Shown: one piece after another, positions 8,425 to 17,512 of the stretch | How positions within the stretch are numbered: position 1 is the first letter of the stretch | Layout of the letters: every line of letters begins with the position of its first letter | Assembly: GCA_009782405.1 (NCBI GenBank) | Contig: WRJC01000016.1 | Span: 1-64,000, forward strand | Reading direction: 5' to 3' | Length of the DNA: 64,000 bases | Source: Oscillospiraceae bacterium | GTDB lineage: Bacteria > Bacillota_A > Clostridia > Oscillospirales > WRJC01 | Position numbers and translations under genes: made by a program | The notes under the pieces: model-generated | The model's database searches: none | Seen by the model: only the letters and a program-made list of their open reading frames with translations | What the model was told of the DNA's origin: nothing

Positions 8425-9519
8425 TCAATCCAGATAATCCCTGAGCCTTTTCGAGCGGCTGGGATGGCGCAGTTTTCTCAATGCTTTAGCCTCTATCTGC
8501 CGTATCCGCTCCCTGGTGATGTTGAAAACTTTACCCACTTCCTCGAGGGTGCGCGACCTCCCGTCTTCGAGCCCGAACCTGAGTTTGAGGACGTGTTCCT
8601 CCCTGGGGCTGAGCGTCCTGAGCACTTCGCACAGCTGTTCCCGGAGCAGCGTGTACGAGGCGGCTTCCGCAGGGGCGGGGGCGTTGTCGTCTGAAATGAA
8701 GTCGCCAAGGTGCGAATCGTCCTCTTCTCCGATGGGCATTTCCAGCGAAACGGGTTCTTGGGCGATTTTCATTATGTCGCGCACTTTATCTACTGACATA
8801 TTCATTTCCGCCGCCACTTCTTCGGGCGAAGCCTGGTGCCCCAATTCCTGATGCAGCTGCTTTGAGATTTTATTCACTTTGTTTATCGTCTCGACCATGT
8901 GCACCGGTATCCGGATCGTCCTCGCCTGGTCGGCTATCGCCCTCGTTATGGCTTGGCGTATCCACCATGTGGCGTAAGTCGAAAATTTGTAGCCCCTGCC
9001 GTAATCGAATTTTTCAACGGCTTTTATAAGCCCCAAATTTCCTTCTTGGATCAAGTCCAAAAAGAACATCCCTCTTCCTACGTAGCGTTTGGCAATGCTC
9101 ACCACGAGCCTCAAATTCGCCGCGATTATTTTGTCTTTGGCCAAAGAGTCGTTTTGGGACATTTTTTTGGCGAGCTCTATTTCTTCGTCGGTTTCCAACA
9201 ACGGCACTTTTCCGATTTCTTTTAAATACATCCTGACGGGATCGTCGATTGCCAGCCCTTCCTGCACCAACATTTTTTCCATGTCTTCCGGATTTTCGAA
9301 TTTTTCCATTTCGTTGTTGATGTCTTCGAATTCGGGTATGCCGTCGTCCAAATATCCGTTGATTTCGATGCCGAGCGCTTCGAATGTTTCGTACAATTTG
9401 TCCAATTGTTCGGGGTCGCAATTCATTTCCGCTTCCAAAAGCTCTTCATTCGAAAGGCCGCCCTTGGATTTCGCTTTTTCTATCAAATCGCCTATTTCAA
9501 ATTTTTTGTCTTCTATCAT
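8425..9519 (-). CDS. rpoD: Primary RNA polymerase sigma factor (SigA/RpoD)
   Basis: 364 residues from ATG 9519, which follows GGGGGA at proper distance; an in-frame ATG at 9540 has no ribosome site. Region 1.2 ([16 protein letters not shown]), the core-binding and -10 recognition regions 2.2-2.4 ([19 protein letters not shown]), region 3 and the -35-binding helix of region 4.2 ([19 protein letters not shown]) are all present. The length is normal for a clostridial housekeeping sigma, which lacks the long spacer of the enterobacterial protein. It directs most promoters of the cell, in line with the consensus promoters seen throughout this window. Last gene of the htpG-dgt-dnaG-rpoD series, separated from dnaG by a repeat array. 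Confidence 0.97.
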   Translation of the reverse strand: MIEDKKFEIGDLIEKAKSKGGLSNEELLEAEMNCDPEQLDKLYETFEALGIEINGYLDDGIPEFEDINNEMEKFENPEDMEKMLVQEGLAIDDPVRMYLKEIGKVPLLETDEEIELAKKMSQNDSLAKDKIIAANLRLVVSIAKRYVGRGMFFLDLIQEGNLGLIKAVEKFDYGRGYKFSTYATWWIRQAITRAIADQARTIRIPVHMVETINKVNKISKQLHQELGHQASPEEVAAEMNMSVDKVRDIMKIAQEPVSLEMPIGEEDDSHLGDFISDDNAPAPAEAASYTLLREQLCEVLRTLSPREEHVLKLRFGLEDGRSRTLEEVGKVFNITRERIRQIEAKALRKLRHPSRSKRLRDYLD

Positions 9520-9534
9520 GTGTATCCCCCATGA

Positions 9535-9664
9535 GTTCATATTTGTTCATTGATTTTATGCAAGTCTGCGAATGAACTGTTAATTGATGCAAGTATGCCA
9601 TGAACAGCATATGAACTGTCGTTCATATTGGTTCATTTGAACTATCGTTCATATTTGTTCATTT
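9535..9664. repeat. GTTCAT/ATGAAC repeat array between dnaG and rpoD
   Basis: Ten copies of GTTCA(T) or its complement lie within 130 bases: 9535, 9545, 9572, 9600, 9611, 9621, 9631, 9638 (TTGAAC variant), 9647 and 9657. Three near-identical 16-17-base direct repeats GTTCATATTTGTTCATT start at 9535, 9621 (one change) and 9647, and in each the two half-words are 10 bases apart. A second repeat, ATGCAAGTcTGC/ATGCAAGTaTGC, sits at 9558 and 9587. Dyads GAAC-N4-GTTC occur at 9613-9624 and 9639-9650. The array includes the last codons of dnaG and the leader of rpoD. It looks like a multi-site operator or iteron-like block. Confidence 0.8.
9609..9650. promoter_or_regulatory. Two GAAC-N4-GTTC dyads resembling Gram-positive LexA boxes
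   Basis: ATATGAAC-TGTC-GTTCATAT (9609-9628) is a perfect 8-base dyad. GAAC-TATC-GTTC is at 9639-9650. The Bacillus/Clostridium SOS box has the core GAAC-N4-GTTC, so LexA control of rpoD is possible. The flanking and central bases do not fully match the Bacillus consensus, and the sites are part of a wider repeat array, so another regulator is equally possible. Confidence 0.4.
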
Positions 9665-11466
9665 TTCCCTTTTATGTGATGAATCCAATTTTCGCCGGAA
9701 GAAGCTATTTCTTTGTAATCCACGTTCTTTTTTTCATAGAGTTTGTTTTGCCGATCCAAAGCGGTTATGAAATTTTCGAGTTTGCCCGATATGTTGTATT
9801 CGGGGATTTGTTCCGAGGTCATCATGGCTGTCACCCTGCTTGTTTCTTCGACGGACAAATCCTTGGTTATCATGACCGTGTCGAAATTTTCCGCATTGTC
9901 CGATTCTTTTGCGGAGACGAACAAGTTGTATATTTTTTTGTCAAATTCGCTGACAAAAAGGCTTTCATCCAGCATATTTTTGATTTCCCCGTAAAGTTCG
10001 GGGTGGTTCAGCAAAATCCCCAAAATGACTTCTTCTTTCTTAACGGATTCGGGGTATCTCGCTTTGTCGGGGTTTATCCTGTCACCAAGCCCTTCGGATT
10101 TGCGCAGGGCGTTGCCTATCATTTCGGATTTTTCTTTTTTTGTGCGCGTTGCGGCGAGTTTTTTTATGTTTTTTAAAATTATTTCGGGCGGCATTTTGTA
10201 TTTTTCCGCGAGCTTTGTCCCGTAGACCTCGCGTTCCACTTCGGAATTTATGAGGGCTAATTCCCCGCAGGATTCGTTGATCGCCTTTATTTTATCTTCG
10301 GCTTCGCCCGTGTCGTATTTTTCGAAAATCGATTCGAGCCTGGTTTCCGTGTAGCTTTTGGGTTTCGCCAATCGGTTTTCCAATTTATCCTTTCCGTATT
10401 GGCGGATAAATTCGTCCGGATCTTTTGCTTCCCCCAAATTCAACACTTTCACCTCCAACCCGACTTCGCCGAGTAGCCCCGCCGCTTTCGCCATCGCCCT
10501 TTTCCCGGCTTCGTCCGTGTCATATGCCAGAACCACCCGTTTGGCATATTTTGAAATCAGCCTGGCCTGATCGGCGGTGACAGCGGTTCCAAGGCTCGCC
10601 ACCGCGTTGGTGAAACCCGCTTGGTGCAGGGATATTACGTCCATATAGCCTTCGCACAATATGAAATAATCGAACTTTTTGTTTGTTCCTACCGAATTTT
10701 TGGCGAAATTTAGGGCGTACAGGTTCCTGCTTTTTTTGAAAGCGGGGGTGTCGGACGAATTTAAATATTTCGGCATGATTTGGTTGTCAGTCACCCTTCC
10801 CCCGAAAGCTATCACGTTTCCCGCCGGGTCGATTATGGGAAACATCACCCTTCCCCTGAAATAGTCGGTGTAATCTCCTTTTTTTGTAATCCCGCATAAA
10901 AAGGCGGTTTTCAACTCTTCTTTTGAAAATCCCTTTTTGGACATATGTTTTGTGAGTTCGCTCCAGGAAGAAGACGCATATCCGAGCCCGAAATGTTTGA
11001 TCGCGGGATTTTTGATTTGGCGCCTAAGCAAATATTCGAGGGCTTGCACGCTTTCTTCTTTCCCGGAATCCATAAGGTTGTTGTGAAAATACAAGGCGGC
11101 TTCGCGGTTTATTTCGAACATCCTCTTTTGCTTCACCGCTTTTTCTTTGTATTCGCCGTCGTCTTCGGGTATCGGGATTTTTGCCCAATCCGCAAGTTTC
11201 AGCACGGCGGAAACATAGTCGAGGTTTTCAATCATCATCACGAAACTTATCACGTCGCCGCCCGCATCGCATCCAAAACAGCGGAAAATTTTTTTGGCGG
11301 ACGATACCATGAAAGAGGGGGTTTTTTCGCTGTGGAACGGACAGCATGCGCTCATGTTCGAACCGGCCCTTTTCAGCGGGACATACCGGGAAACCACTTC
11401 TTCGATATCGCTTCTAAATTTTATTTCTTGCAAAAACGCATCCGTGAATTTCATCTTTTCACTCAT
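9649..11466 (-). CDS. dnaG: DNA primase
   Basis: About 605 residues. Makes RNA primers at the replication fork together with the replicative helicase. The N-terminal zinc-binding domain has C-P-F-H (near 42-45) and C-F-G-C (near 63-66). A primase core with the Toprim fold follows (LCEGYMDVISLHQAG, then AYDTDEAGKRA), and a helicase-binding C-terminal region ends the protein. The start is uncertain: ATG 11466 overlaps the dgt stop but sits only one base after GGAGG; ATG 11454 is 13 bases after it. Translationally coupled to dgt. The last codons (NEQI-stop) are written in the repeat array that precedes rpoD. Confidence 0.96.
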   Translation of the reverse strand: MSEKMKFTDAFLQEIKFRSDIEEVVSRYVPLKRAGSNMSACCPFHSEKTPSFMVSSAKKIFRCFGCDAGGDVISFVMMIENLDYVSAVLKLADWAKIPIPEDDGEYKEKAVKQKRMFEINREAALYFHNNLMDSGKEESVQALEYLLRRQIKNPAIKHFGLGYASSSWSELTKHMSKKGFSKEELKTAFLCGITKKGDYTDYFRGRVMFPIIDPAGNVIAFGGRVTDNQIMPKYLNSSDTPAFKKSRNLYALNFAKNSVGTNKKFDYFILCEGYMDVISLHQAGFTNAVASLGTAVTADQARLISKYAKRVVLAYDTDEAGKRAMAKAAGLLGEVGLEVKVLNLGEAKDPDEFIRQYGKDKLENRLAKPKSYTETRLESIFEKYDTGEAEDKIKAINESCGELALINSEVEREVYGTKLAEKYKMPPEIILKNIKKLAATRTKKEKSEMIGNALRKSEGLGDRINPDKARYPESVKKEEVILGILLNHPELYGEIKNMLDESLFVSEFDKKIYNLFVSAKESDNAENFDTVMITKDLSVEETSRVTAMMTSEQIPEYNISGKLENFITALDRQNKLYEKKNVDYKEIASSGENWIHHIKGKNEQI

Positions 11467-12463
11467 TCCTCCACGTCTTGGGCACAAAAATATTGCAATA
11501 CGCGGATATGGAATACCTGTCGGTCATCCCCGCGATATAGTCGCATACGGCCCTCTCGATCCCTTCGCTTTGGGTCACGGCCTCATATTCGGGCGGAAGC
11601 AAGCTTTGATTTTTTACGAAATGGCAATACAGCTGTTCGAGCATGAATTCGGCTTTTTTTTCTTCGGATTTGGCGGCGTTGTTGCTGTATACTTTTTCAA
11701 ACAAGAAACCGCGCAGCTTTTCCATTGCTTCATGGATTTCGCTTTGCATCGATATTTCGCCTTTTCCGCTTGAAGCCGAAATCACCGCATTTGCCATTGT
11801 GTTTATGCGCCGGCTTCCGGTATTGCCGAGTATTCGGATCAAATTTTCGGGCAAATCACCGAAATGCAGGATTTTTGCCCGGATCGCGTCGTCTATGTCG
11901 TGATTTATATATGCGATCCTGTCTGCCAGTTTCACGATTTTGCCTTCGAGGGTTTGGGCTGTTATATCGCCCGTGTGGCAGAGTATCGCATTTCGGACTT
12001 CGCGGGTCAAGTTGAGGCCTTCGAAATTTTTTTCCAGTTTTTCGACTATCCTAAGGCTTTGTTCGTTGTGCCGGAACCCCCCGGGATAAAGGCGGTCCAA
12101 AACTTTCTCGCCCGCATGGCCGAATGGGGTGTGGCCGAGGTCGTGGCCCAAACAAGCGGCTTCGGTGAGGTCTTCGTTCAATGCCAAGGCCCTGGCGAGC
12201 GAACGGCCGATTTGGGCGACTTCCAAGGTGTGGGTCAGCCTGGTTCTGTAATGGTCGCCTTCGGGGTCGAGAAAAACCTGGGTTTTATGCGAAAGCCGCC
12301 GAAATGAATTCGAGTGGATTATCCTGTCCCTGTCCCTTTGGAATTCGGTTCTTACGCCATCGGGTTCCAAAGCGAATTCCCTTCCCGCCGTGTTTTCGCT
12401 CAGAAAAGCGTGGGCGGACAGGCTTTCGCGTTCCCTTTTATGGATTATGTCTATGCAATTCAA
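11459..12463 (-). CDS. dgt: dGTPase-like HD-domain phosphohydrolase
   Basis: 334 residues starting with TTG at 12463, about eight bases behind an AGAGGGGG ribosome site. It hydrolyses deoxynucleoside triphosphates (typically dGTP) to the nucleoside plus tripolyphosphate and so limits dNTP pools. Motifs: NSFRRLSHKTQVF, H-T-L-E-V-A (first metal His) and LGHDLGHTPFGH, the HD signature. Length is normal for the clostridial type. It overlaps dnaG by 8 bases and lies 36 bases behind htpG. The dgt-dnaG-rpoD order recurs in Clostridia and ties dNTP control to replication priming and the main sigma factor. Confidence 0.93.
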   Translation of the reverse strand: MNCIDIIHKRERESLSAHAFLSENTAGREFALEPDGVRTEFQRDRDRIIHSNSFRRLSHKTQVFLDPEGDHYRTRLTHTLEVAQIGRSLARALALNEDLTEAACLGHDLGHTPFGHAGEKVLDRLYPGGFRHNEQSLRIVEKLEKNFEGLNLTREVRNAILCHTGDITAQTLEGKIVKLADRIAYINHDIDDAIRAKILHFGDLPENLIRILGNTGSRRINTMANAVISASSGKGEISMQSEIHEAMEKLRGFLFEKVYSNNAAKSEEKKAEFMLEQLYCHFVKNQSLLPPEYEAVTQSEGIERAVCDYIAGMTDRYSISAYCNIFVPKTWRNE

Positions 12464-12499
12464 AGCCGGACGCCCCCTCTTTTTTTCGCGCCGATTCTC

Positions 12500-14464
12500 C
12501 TATGTGGCCTTTTCGCAAAGTTCAAGGCTGGAATCTATGAAGCTTTCCAATTCTTCGGCAGTGAGTTCCCTCTTGGTTATCAGGGAAAGCATATATATGT
12601 ATTTCGCGGTTTCTTTGTTTTTGGATTCGGATAATTTTTGGATAAGCGGATTTTTTGAGTTGATTGTCAAAGTCTCCCCGCAATCGGAATCGGGAATCCC
12701 CGCCATGTTGGCATCTATCATTTTGTACTGCTTCATCATGTCCGATATCCTGCGCGACTGTTCGGAAAGGGTGAGCAACGCGGGGATTTTTTCGTCGGGA
12801 AGCTCTCCTACTTCTATTTTCAGGTTTTTGAATTTGTCGGGGTTTTCGTTTGCGCCTATTGCTTCTTCGAACAAATCTACGAGTTCTTGGTTTTCCGCTT
12901 TTTCCTTTTTGTCTTTTTTCTTGTCTTTGTCCTTTTTTTCGGTTTCTTCCGCATCCGAATCAACCCTGACGAATTTCACTTTCGGATTTTCGGATTTCAT
13001 TTCGGCGAGGCTTACAAACTGCGTTTCTATAATGTTTTCGAGTATCAAAACTTCGCGGCCGGCCCTTTTGTGCATGCTCACGTAAACGGCCTGCGCGGCG
13101 GGGTTGTTCGTGTAATATGCATAAATGCCATCTTTTTCCTGTTTCGCCGATTTTGCGTATTCTTCGAGGGTTTTGTATTCCCCCTCCGTGTTTTTGTAAA
13201 TTATTATGTCTTTGAGCCTGTCGTAAAATTTTTGGTCCCTGAGGCAGCCGTACAATATGAAAGTTTTTATGTCCTGCCAGAACCCCTCATATTCGCTCCG
13301 TTCGGTGTTGAACAGCGATGAAAGCTTGTCGCCCACTTTTTTTACGATATGCGCCGAAATTTTGGCTACATATCCGCTGTTTTGCAAAAAACTCCGGGAC
13401 ACGTTCAGCGGCAGCTCGGGGCAATCGATGACCCCTTTTAGCATAAGCAGGTATTCGGGTATGACTTCTTTTATGTTGTCAGCCACGAAAACCTGGTTGT
13501 AGTACAACTTGACTTCGCCTTCAAGGCTGTCGAATTGGGTGTTTATCTTCGGAAAATACAAAATCCCCTTGAAGTTGAGCGGGTAGTCCGCATTGATGTG
13601 AATATGAAACAGCGGTTCTTTGAAATCCTTGAAAACTTTTTTGTAAAATTCCAAATATTCCTCTTTTTCGCAGGAGGAAGGGTTTTTGGCCCAAAGAGGG
13701 GAAGTTTCGTTTATGGGTTTTTCGGCTTCGCATTCTTCGCAAGCCTCCCCCTCTTTGTGCTCATGCTCGTGTTTTTTGTTCGCATCCTTGAAATATATTT
13801 CATAGGGCATGAAAGCGCAGTATTTTTGCAAAATATCTTTTATTTTCCATTCGCTCAGAAATTCGCTGTTTTCGTCGTTGATGTGCAGGGTAACTTCGGT
13901 GCCCATTTCCGTTTTTTCGGAGGCGTATTCGCAATCGCCCTCATAAAGCTCGTAGGCGCCTTCTTCGGTGCAGGTCCAAAAAACCCCATTTCCGCCGGCG
14001 TATGATTTGCAGCGTATGTCCACCCTGTCCGAAACCATGAAAGACGAATAGAAGCCGAGCCCGAAATGGCCGATGATGCCGTTTTTGGCCGTGTCTTCCT
14101 TCAAGTCTTTTTCGGGAGTTTCGGGCGCTTCGTATTTTTCGATGAAATCCAATGCACCCGAAAGCGCGATTTGGTTTATGTACTTTTTTACTTCTTCGGA
14201 GTTCATCCCTATCCCGTTGTCCGATATTTTGAGCGTTTTTTCCTCCGAGTCCAGTTCGACGGTTATCGCGAACGCCCCGTCGAAATTTTCGATCTCCTCG
14301 GGCCTGGCTTCTCCCAGCGAAAGCAGCCTCTTTATTTTCGTTATGGCATCGCAAGAATTAGAAACGAGCTCCCTCAAAAATATTTCCTTATCGGAATAGA
14401 GCCACCTTTTTATGATGGGAAAAATGTGTTTCGTGTCTACGGATATGCCGCCTTGTTCAAGCAT
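12500..14464 (-). CDS. htpG: Hsp90-family molecular chaperone HtpG
   Basis: 654 residues, somewhat longer than the usual 620-640. The GHKL ATPase domain shows ELVSNSCDAITK, the DNGIGM motif and GHFGLGFYSSFMV. The middle domain (PLWAKNPS, YFPK) and the C-terminal dimerisation domain follow. Two insertions stand out: HEHEHKEGEACEECEAEK just before the middle domain (near residues 235-252), which could bind a metal, and a Lys/Asp-rich stretch (EKKDKDKKKDKKEK) before the C-terminal domain. ATG follows GAGGAGG. No CIRCE operator is visible upstream. The dgt gene starts 36 bases behind its stop, so co-transcription is likely. Confidence 0.96.
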   Translation of the reverse strand: MLEQGGISVDTKHIFPIIKRWLYSDKEIFLRELVSNSCDAITKIKRLLSLGEARPEEIENFDGAFAITVELDSEEKTLKISDNGIGMNSEEVKKYINQIALSGALDFIEKYEAPETPEKDLKEDTAKNGIIGHFGLGFYSSFMVSDRVDIRCKSYAGGNGVFWTCTEEGAYELYEGDCEYASEKTEMGTEVTLHINDENSEFLSEWKIKDILQKYCAFMPYEIYFKDANKKHEHEHKEGEACEECEAEKPINETSPLWAKNPSSCEKEEYLEFYKKVFKDFKEPLFHIHINADYPLNFKGILYFPKINTQFDSLEGEVKLYYNQVFVADNIKEVIPEYLLMLKGVIDCPELPLNVSRSFLQNSGYVAKISAHIVKKVGDKLSSLFNTERSEYEGFWQDIKTFILYGCLRDQKFYDRLKDIIIYKNTEGEYKTLEEYAKSAKQEKDGIYAYYTNNPAAQAVYVSMHKRAGREVLILENIIETQFVSLAEMKSENPKVKFVRVDSDAEETEKKDKDKKKDKKEKAENQELVDLFEEAIGANENPDKFKNLKIEVGELPDEKIPALLTLSEQSRRISDMMKQYKMIDANMAGIPDSDCGETLTINSKNPLIQKLSESKNKETAKYIYMLSLITKRELTAEELESFIDSSLELCEKAT

Positions 14465-14510
14465 AAGTTTTTTGCCTCCTCGATTTTTGAATTTTTTTGT
14501 GATATTCTAT

Positions 14511-14519
14511 ATTATACCA
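14511..14519 (-). promoter_or_regulatory. Extended -10 promoter of htpG
   Basis: Minus-strand TGGTATAAT (14519-14511), an extended -10 with only a poor -35 match. It lies about 47 bases before the htpG ATG. Confidence 0.5.
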
Positions 14520-14571
14520 CAAAAATTGCGGTAAATTATAAAAAAATTTTGTATTTTAAGAAAAAATTTAT

Positions 14572-14600
14572 TTGACAATGTAACAATTTTGTGATAAATT
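14572..14600 (+). promoter_or_regulatory. Sigma-A promoter of the CBM lipoprotein gene
   Basis: TTGACA (14572-14577), 17-base spacer and TAAATT (14595-14600), about 50 bases before the ATG at 14650. Confidence 0.7.
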
Positions 14601-14649
14601 ATATATAACCCAAATATTATGCCAATTAAAATCACGGAGGGATTGTCCA

Positions 14650-15483
14650 ATGAAGAAAAAAAAATATTTTAAATTGTCCGCGCTCTTTTTGTGCGCCGCG
14701 CTCTTTTTGCCCATGATTTTCGCCTGCGGCGAAAAACCGGAGGATACTAAAGCTGCGACCGAAGCCCAAATCGAAGAAACCACCCCGGCCCCGACGCCGA
14801 CGCCAACAGAGCCGCCTCCGCCCACAGACCCGCCGACCACGGAGGCGCCTATCCCGCCCTATGAGGCCGACGCCAACCTTTCCTATTGGGAAAACATCGA
14901 GGCGGAGCTCGCCCACTATGGGATCAGCGGCGCGGTGAAATGCCTCCCCGGGGAAGACGAAGCCGCCTTGATGAAAAAGTTCGGCGCCAACGGCTCCAAA
15001 AAAGAAGAATTGGATGTGAGCGGTGACAACGTGCCGTTTTCCGCGGCCTACAGCGTCACGGTTGCAAAAGACCAGGTGAATTTCTGGGATTCGAGCTACA
15101 GCTGCGCGCTTGAAAAAGATTTGGAGGTCGAAGAAGGCGATTTGGTGGTGGGCGTGTTTTGGGTGAGGGGTCAAAGGATAGCCGAAACCGATCAGTTCGC
15201 CGAAGACGATTTTCCCGAATATTACCTGGCAGTCAAGACAGCCACCGACAATTGGGCCACCGAAGGTGGGGTTGAACCTTCGAGGGAACAATTCGTAGAT
15301 CCCGAATGGCACAAGATATTTTTTTACGGAAATGTCATGAACGAAGAGAGCAACTCCAAAAACCTCCAGTTCCAGATATTTTTGGGATATGGCAACCAGC
15401 GCGTGGATTTCGGGGGGATAACGGCGTATTTAGTGCCGTGGTCCCGCGAAAACGAAATGGCCGCCATCAAGCTCACCTACTAA
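14650..15483 (+). CDS. Lipoprotein with a carbohydrate-binding-type domain
   Basis: 277 residues. Signal peptide with lipobox IFAC (Cys 26), a Thr/Pro/Glu linker to about residue 75, then one beta-rich domain. The ending (EWHKIFFYGNV, followed by LQFQIFLGYGNQRVDFGGI and AYL) is the pattern of CBM4/9-type domains, where such strands form the sugar-binding cleft. No catalytic domain is present, so it probably binds a glycan at the surface or helps another enzyme. GGAGG precedes the ATG. Monocistronic: it has its own promoter and its stop overlaps the convergent next gene by four bases. Confidence 0.7.
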   Translation: MKKKKYFKLSALFLCAALFLPMIFACGEKPEDTKAATEAQIEETTPAPTPTPTEPPPPTDPPTTEAPIPPYEADANLSYWENIEAELAHYGISGAVKCLPGEDEAALMKKFGANGSKKEELDVSGDNVPFSAAYSVTVAKDQVNFWDSSYSCALEKDLEVEEGDLVVGVFWVRGQRIAETDQFAEDDFPEYYLAVKTATDNWATEGGVEPSREQFVDPEWHKIFFYGNVMNEESNSKNLQFQIFLGYGNQRVDFGGITAYLVPWSRENEMAAIKLTY

Positions 15484-17345
15484 AACATCATTTTTTCCAC
15501 GTATTCGTCCATGAAAAACGCATCTCCCGAAAGTTCGACGTATTCCGAAATTTTCGCGAGCCGGTTTATGCGCCCTGCCGCTGCGCTGTCTAACAGCACG
15601 GCGGCGGCGCCCGTTCCGGCGGTGTTTCCCGCGACCGTTATTTTTCCTTCCAGTTCCGCGGGGATCAGCCCTATGCGGCAGGCGCTTTTTTTGTCGATGT
15701 GCGCTCCGAACCCGCCCGCCAGCACGAGCTCTCCGATGTCTGAAATTTCTTTTTTGCAATAGTGCAGGAGAGTCGTGATCCCGGCTGAAACCGAAGCCTT
15801 TGCGAGTTGGATTTCGCGTATGTCTTTTTGGGTTATGTATATGTTATGGGATTTGTCTAACATAAATGCGTTCTCGCCTTCGATCTCGCACAGGTTATTT
15901 GCGTATTCGCGGTATTTTTCGGGCATCTCCAAGCCTTCATCGCAATCCAAAACCCTTCCGGTTTCGTCTACGGCCCCAAGCTCGAGCATCAGCGCCACCG
16001 CGTCGATTATCCCCGAGCCGCATATTCCGGAAGGTTCCGCATTGCCGATTGTGGTGAATGCTATTTTGTTTGAGCCGTCGAGATATATGTTGTTTATCGC
16101 GCCTTTTATGCCCGCCATTCCGAGTTTTATGTGCGCCCCCTCGAATGCCGGTCCTGCCGCCGTGGCGCAGAAGATCAATTTTTCTTTGTTTCCGAGCCCT
16201 ATTTCGCCATTTGTGCCAATATCCAAAAACAGCCTCGGCTCATCGCACAAATCCGTTTCGGAGGCTATGATCCCCGTCGCAATGTCGCCTCCGACGTAAG
16301 AGGCGAGTGCGGGCGGGAAATATATTTCCGCGTTTTGGTTTATGGTTTCGGAGCCCGATAAACCGGAACCATCCAGCAATTCGTCCAAAGTTGCCGATAA
16401 ACCCAATAGACTTGCAGCCGCAAAAGGCGTAAAAGCTATGGTCTTCGGCGGCAATCCCGCTGCGATGTGCTGCATTACGGTGTTTCCGGTCAATACAAGG
16501 CTGTATATGTGATCAGGGTTTATTCCGTGTTCGCCGCACAGATTTTTAATTAGGCCGAATATGAGCGAAAGTATCATCCGTTTCAAAGTTTTTAACCCGT
16601 CCGGGTTTTCTATGGTGTAGTTTATCCTGCTTATCACATCCGCGCCGTATGCCCTCTGCGGATTTTCGTCCGCGGCCACCCCTATGCATTTTCCGCTTGT
16701 CAGGGAATGCAGATAAACCGCCGCCGTTGTGGTTCCTATGTCCACCGCTGCCCCGTAAATGTCGGCGCATTCGCCCGGTTTTGTCAGATCTGCTATTTTA
16801 TTCCCGCATATTATGGCTTCGATTTTTTCGCCCGGAATTTCGGACAATCTTTTCACCAAGCGGAAAGGCAGGCTTTCCAAGTCTTGTTTTAGCGCCGTCG
16901 CCAGGTTTTTTTCGCGGGATATGGGATTTTCGAGCGTCGGCTCGGCGAGGTCGGCCGTGCATTTTTTGCATTTGTCCGGGGAAATGCTCCCCGACAATTG
17001 CCCTTCGGTCATAATTTCCATTTTGCCGGCGGACGGATTTTCCAGTTCGACGGCGACATTTCCGAAAACCTCGCACATGCACGCATACCTGATATTTTGC
17101 CCGGATTCGCCCGGCGGCAACGCGGAGATATATTTTTTTTCCGTTTCGTCGGGTTCCGAGACAAATTCATGGCCTTCCAAAATTTTGACGCGGCATTTTT
17201 TGCAAGTTTTTTTGCCGCCGCACGGAAAATCCGGTGCGGCCTCGCCGAAATCCGTCTCCGAAAGCAAATCGAATATCCGCCGCCTTCCCACGAATACCGC
17301 TTCCCTGCGGCTGTTTTTGAACAAAAAAGTTATTTTATTTTGCAT
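15480..17345 (-). CDS. RACo-like ferredoxin/ASKHA protein (corrinoid-protein activator family)
   Basis: 621 residues. The N-terminal 2Fe-2S ferredoxin domain has C-x5-C-x2-C (CGGKKTCKKC, near 42-51) and a fourth Cys in IRYACMCEV (near 88). An ATPase-like ASKHA domain follows, with AAVDIGTTTAAVYL near 190 and FLDIGTNGEIGLG in the second half. The family contains RACo and RamA, which use ATP to drive re-reduction of inactive Co(II) corrinoid proteins. No corrinoid protein or methyltransferase gene lies in the window, so its partner is remote or it has another low-potential task. The start ATG has only a distant GGAGGG. Confidence 0.85.
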   Translation of the reverse strand: MQNKITFLFKNSRREAVFVGRRRIFDLLSETDFGEAAPDFPCGGKKTCKKCRVKILEGHEFVSEPDETEKKYISALPPGESGQNIRYACMCEVFGNVAVELENPSAGKMEIMTEGQLSGSISPDKCKKCTADLAEPTLENPISREKNLATALKQDLESLPFRLVKRLSEIPGEKIEAIICGNKIADLTKPGECADIYGAAVDIGTTTAAVYLHSLTSGKCIGVAADENPQRAYGADVISRINYTIENPDGLKTLKRMILSLIFGLIKNLCGEHGINPDHIYSLVLTGNTVMQHIAAGLPPKTIAFTPFAAASLLGLSATLDELLDGSGLSGSETINQNAEIYFPPALASYVGGDIATGIIASETDLCDEPRLFLDIGTNGEIGLGNKEKLIFCATAAGPAFEGAHIKLGMAGIKGAINNIYLDGSNKIAFTTIGNAEPSGICGSGIIDAVALMLELGAVDETGRVLDCDEGLEMPEKYREYANNLCEIEGENAFMLDKSHNIYITQKDIREIQLAKASVSAGITTLLHYCKKEISDIGELVLAGGFGAHIDKKSACRIGLIPAELEGKITVAGNTAGTGAAAVLLDSAAAGRINRLAKISEYVELSGDAFFMDEYVEKMMF

Positions 17346-17446
17346 TTTTCGTTTCCCTCCGGCATTAAATTGTTTAAAATATTGAAATATTAAGTAAATT
17401 TTTTGCGTTTGCGGTTGAAATATATCGCATATTGGAGTATTATTAT

Positions 17447-17475
17447 ATAATACACCAATTTGTTTTTTTTTTCAA
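17447..17475 (-). promoter_or_regulatory. Possible promoter of the RACo-like gene
   Basis: Minus-strand TTGAAA (17475-17470), 17-base spacer and TATTAT (17452-17447). It lies in a very AT-rich divergent gap (17346-17512) in which I see nothing else. Confidence 0.4.
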
Positions 17476-17512
17476 TAGTTAATTTAAAATAATAAAATAA
17501 AAAGGAAATGTT

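Noticed and set aside
9535..9664. CRISPR array
   Set aside because: Repeats are only 6-17 bases, spacing is irregular and partly inverted, no spacers of 30-40 bases and no cas genes.
14465..14649. Riboswitch or CIRCE operator upstream of htpG
   Set aside because: No conserved riboswitch pattern and no TTAGCACTC-type inverted repeat; only promoter elements are visible.
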